In this document: piece by piece, positions 7,194-8,702 of the stretch | Layout of the letters: every line of letters begins with the position of its first letter | Numbering within the stretch: position 1 is the stretch's first letter | Assembly: GCA_002497965.1 (NCBI GenBank) | Contig: DAFR01000109.1 | Coordinates: forward strand, 6,909 to 15,610 | DNA length: 8,702 nt | DNA from: Methanomicrobiaceae archaeon UBA436 | GTDB taxonomy: Archaea; Halobacteriota; Methanomicrobia; Methanomicrobiales; Methanoculleaceae | Direction of reading: 5' to 3' | The notes under the pieces: model-generated | The model's database searches: none | What the model was told of the DNA's origin: nothing | Seen by the model: only the letters and a program-made list of their open reading frames with translations | Program-made: the position numbers and the translations under genes

Positions 7194-7685
7194 ATGGAGA
7201 ACAATTTTTTTGGGGAAGAGACGGCAGTCATCCTGGGTCTCGGCGAACACCGTGTCGGGAACTATCCTATGGCGACGATCGGGCTTGGTTCCTGTATCGC
7301 GCTGATACTCCACGACCGGCGGCGCTCGGTTGCGGGTCTGGCCCATATCATGCTTCCTGAAAGCCGGGGGAGCGCCGATCGTCCCGGCAAGTTTGCGGAC
7401 ACCGCCATCACTGTCCTTCTCGATGAGATGGAGATCCAGGGGTGCACCAGAAACACGATCTCTGCGTTTGTCGTCGGTGGGGCGAGCATGTTTGTATTCT
7501 CGGCAAACTCGCTGAATATCGGGGAGCGAAACGCTGCTGCGGTTAAGGAGAACCTGCAGAAACAGAGGATAAGGATTGAGTACGAGGAGACGGGGGGAAA
7601 GGTAGGTAGGTCGGTCTACTTCTGGCCCGCGGGGAAAGGCTGCCTCATCATCAAGAGGGCGGATGGGACATGCAGCCGGGTATGA
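7194..7685 (+). CDS. cheD: Chemoreceptor glutamine deamidase CheD
   Basis: CheD deamidates specific receptor glutamines to glutamates and is held in check by, or stimulates, CheC. The protein has 163 residues. The Cys-His-Thr catalytic triad is visible as T28, C34 and H51 in ATIGLGSCIALILHD and LAHIMLP, with the same 6- and 17-residue spacings as I recall for Thermotoga CheD (T21, C27, H44). The GGAS motif (VGGASMF) and NIGERN, which are typical of the family, follow. No strong ribosome binding site precedes the ATG at 7194. The frame is the same as cheC, interrupted by the TAG at 7173, so translation probably depends on coupling. Its stop overlaps the next gene's ATG as ATGA. Confidence 0.95.
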   Translation: MENNFFGEETAVILGLGEHRVGNYPMATIGLGSCIALILHDRRRSVAGLAHIMLPESRGSADRPGKFADTAITVLLDEMEIQGCTRNTISAFVVGGASMFVFSANSLNIGERNAAAVKENLQKQRIRIEYEETGGKVGRSVYFWPAGKGCLIIKRADGTCSRV

Positions 7686-8698
7686 AATTCCTCACCCCTC
7701 TTCTTCTGGCATCTCTCCTAGTCATTCCCTCCTCTTCTGGTATATATATCGCGTCTCCTGACTACGTCTCCTCGATCGCCTCTGCGGACGTAAAGGACGT
7801 GATCAATGGGCGGTACGGGGATGTCATCTTTGCGACCTCCAGCGGTCTCTCAATCTACACGGCAGACGGGAGGTGGTACTCGGTCAACGCCAGGAACCCA
7901 CGCCAGACGGACTACGGTTTTCTCGAACCGCTCGATAACATGGTGACTGCTCTTGCCCTCGATCCAGACGGTCACCTCTGGCTCGGGTATTCCTGCGGGC
8001 TGCAGATCGGGAACGGGACAGGGTATCATGCAATCCAGGACCAGGATCACCTCAAGAACCTGAACATAAACTGCATCAGGCGGTGGGATAACGAGGTCTG
8101 GGTCGCCGCAGGGAGCGCCGGTCTCCACCGCTGGCATGACGGGAACTGGACGTGGTATAAACCGGGCGGGCCATCGGGTGCAGGATTTTATACCGTTGTG
8201 AGCATGGTGGTGGATGCCGAGAGCGATGCGCTTGTCATCGACTCCGAGAACGAGGGGGTGTGGGTGCTGAAAGGCCATGCGCGGGATCGCCGGTTTGAAC
8301 AGGTCTTCTTCGGCGACGATCCGCTGCTCACAGTCTCCGGGGTGCGTGTCGACCCCTTCGGCGGGGTCTACCTGTTCAACGCTACAACCATCCTCCATTA
8401 CTCTCCTGATGAAGGTGTCACCCCTGTTCTCAACGCCACGGACCTGAGCACCTTCCCGGTCACCATCAACGACGTTGCGGCAACACGCGACGGGACGCTT
8501 CTTGTTGCGTCCGATAAAGGTATATACGGGCTGAACTCTTCCGGCATCGTGCTGCATCTCACGTCTCGGGACGGTATCCGGGAAAACTTTGTCAAGGAAC
8601 TCTTCGTCGACGCTTCTGGGCGGTGCTGGTTTGTTGTTCCAGGGCACGTTGGTTGCATCCCGCTGATCCCGCAATACCCGACAATTCCGGTGGCCTGA
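7682..8698 (+). CDS. Predicted secreted seven-bladed beta-propeller protein (regulator-propeller-like)
   Basis: The 338-residue protein begins with a signal-peptide-like sequence (MKFLTPLLLASLLVIPSSSG) without a lipobox cysteine. About seven similar units follow, beginning near residues 38, 88, 128, 171, 216, 261 and 303. Each resembles x-D-x-x-G-x-L/V-W-x-A/G-x-x-x-G-L/I, for example LALDPDGHLWLGYSCGLQI and VAATRDGTLLVASDKGIYGL. This resembles two-component regulator propeller (Reg_prop) repeats. Five N-glycosylation sequons (N111, N155, N233, N251, N285) and four cysteines after the signal (105, 131, 315, 325) fit an extracytoplasmic location. No membrane anchor, kinase or other domain follows. 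ATG 7682 gives an ATGA overlap with the cheD stop; the in-frame ATG 7670 would add MQPG and is a fair alternative. A sensory or cell-surface role is an inference from its place in the che operon, and no ligand can be named. Confidence 0.8.
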   Translation: MKFLTPLLLASLLVIPSSSGIYIASPDYVSSIASADVKDVINGRYGDVIFATSSGLSIYTADGRWYSVNARNPRQTDYGFLEPLDNMVTALALDPDGHLWLGYSCGLQIGNGTGYHAIQDQDHLKNLNINCIRRWDNEVWVAAGSAGLHRWHDGNWTWYKPGGPSGAGFYTVVSMVVDAESDALVIDSENEGVWVLKGHARDRRFEQVFFGDDPLLTVSGVRVDPFGGVYLFNATTILHYSPDEGVTPVLNATDLSTFPVTINDVAATRDGTLLVASDKGIYGLNSSGIVLHLTSRDGIRENFVKELFVDASGRCWFVVPGHVGCIPLIPQYPTIPVA

Positions 8699-8702
8699 CG
8701 GC

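Noticed and set aside
7741..7749. TATATATAT as a possible promoter inside the propeller gene
   Set aside because: It lies within the coding sequence just after the signal peptide and encodes Ile-Tyr-Ile. No gene start follows at a suitable distance, and the gene is coupled to cheD by the ATGA overlap.

Overview
The window (about 58-60% G+C by eye, all genes on the + strand, tightly packed) looks like archaeal chromosome from a motile methanogen. A Methanoculleus-like member of the Methanomicrobiales is my best guess. The archaeal assignment rests on an archaellum platform gene (arlJ/flaJ) next to cheF, an adaptor found only in archaea, on a TATA-box promoter, and on GGTG/GAGGT Shine-Dalgarno motifs. 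The genus is an inference from overall gene style and was not tested.

There are two blocks. The left block (1-3120) is the end of an archaellum operon: the C-terminal part of arlJ (cut by the window edge), an unrecognised membrane-anchored acidic protein, and cheF. The right block (about 3141-8698) starts at its own TATA-box promoter in a 72-bp gap. It reads cheY, cheB, cheA, cheC, cheD and then a predicted secreted seven-bladed beta-propeller protein whose start overlaps the cheD stop as ATGA. No gene-free stretch exceeds 75 bp, and I saw no RNA genes, mobile elements, CRISPR or long repeats.

Together these genes carry the signal from kinase to motor. CheA autophosphorylates on a P1 histidine and passes phosphate to CheY and CheB. 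In archaea CheY-P is read at the archaellum motor through CheF. CheB demethylates or deamidates receptors, CheD modifies receptor glutamines, and CheC removes phosphate from CheY-P and pairs with CheD. CheW, CheR and the receptors are not in the window.

The two least explained genes are the acidic two-helix membrane protein between arlJ and cheF (1212-2267), placed where a motor-to-chemotaxis connector might be expected, and the secreted propeller at the end of the che operon (7682-8698), which is not a standard chemotaxis component.
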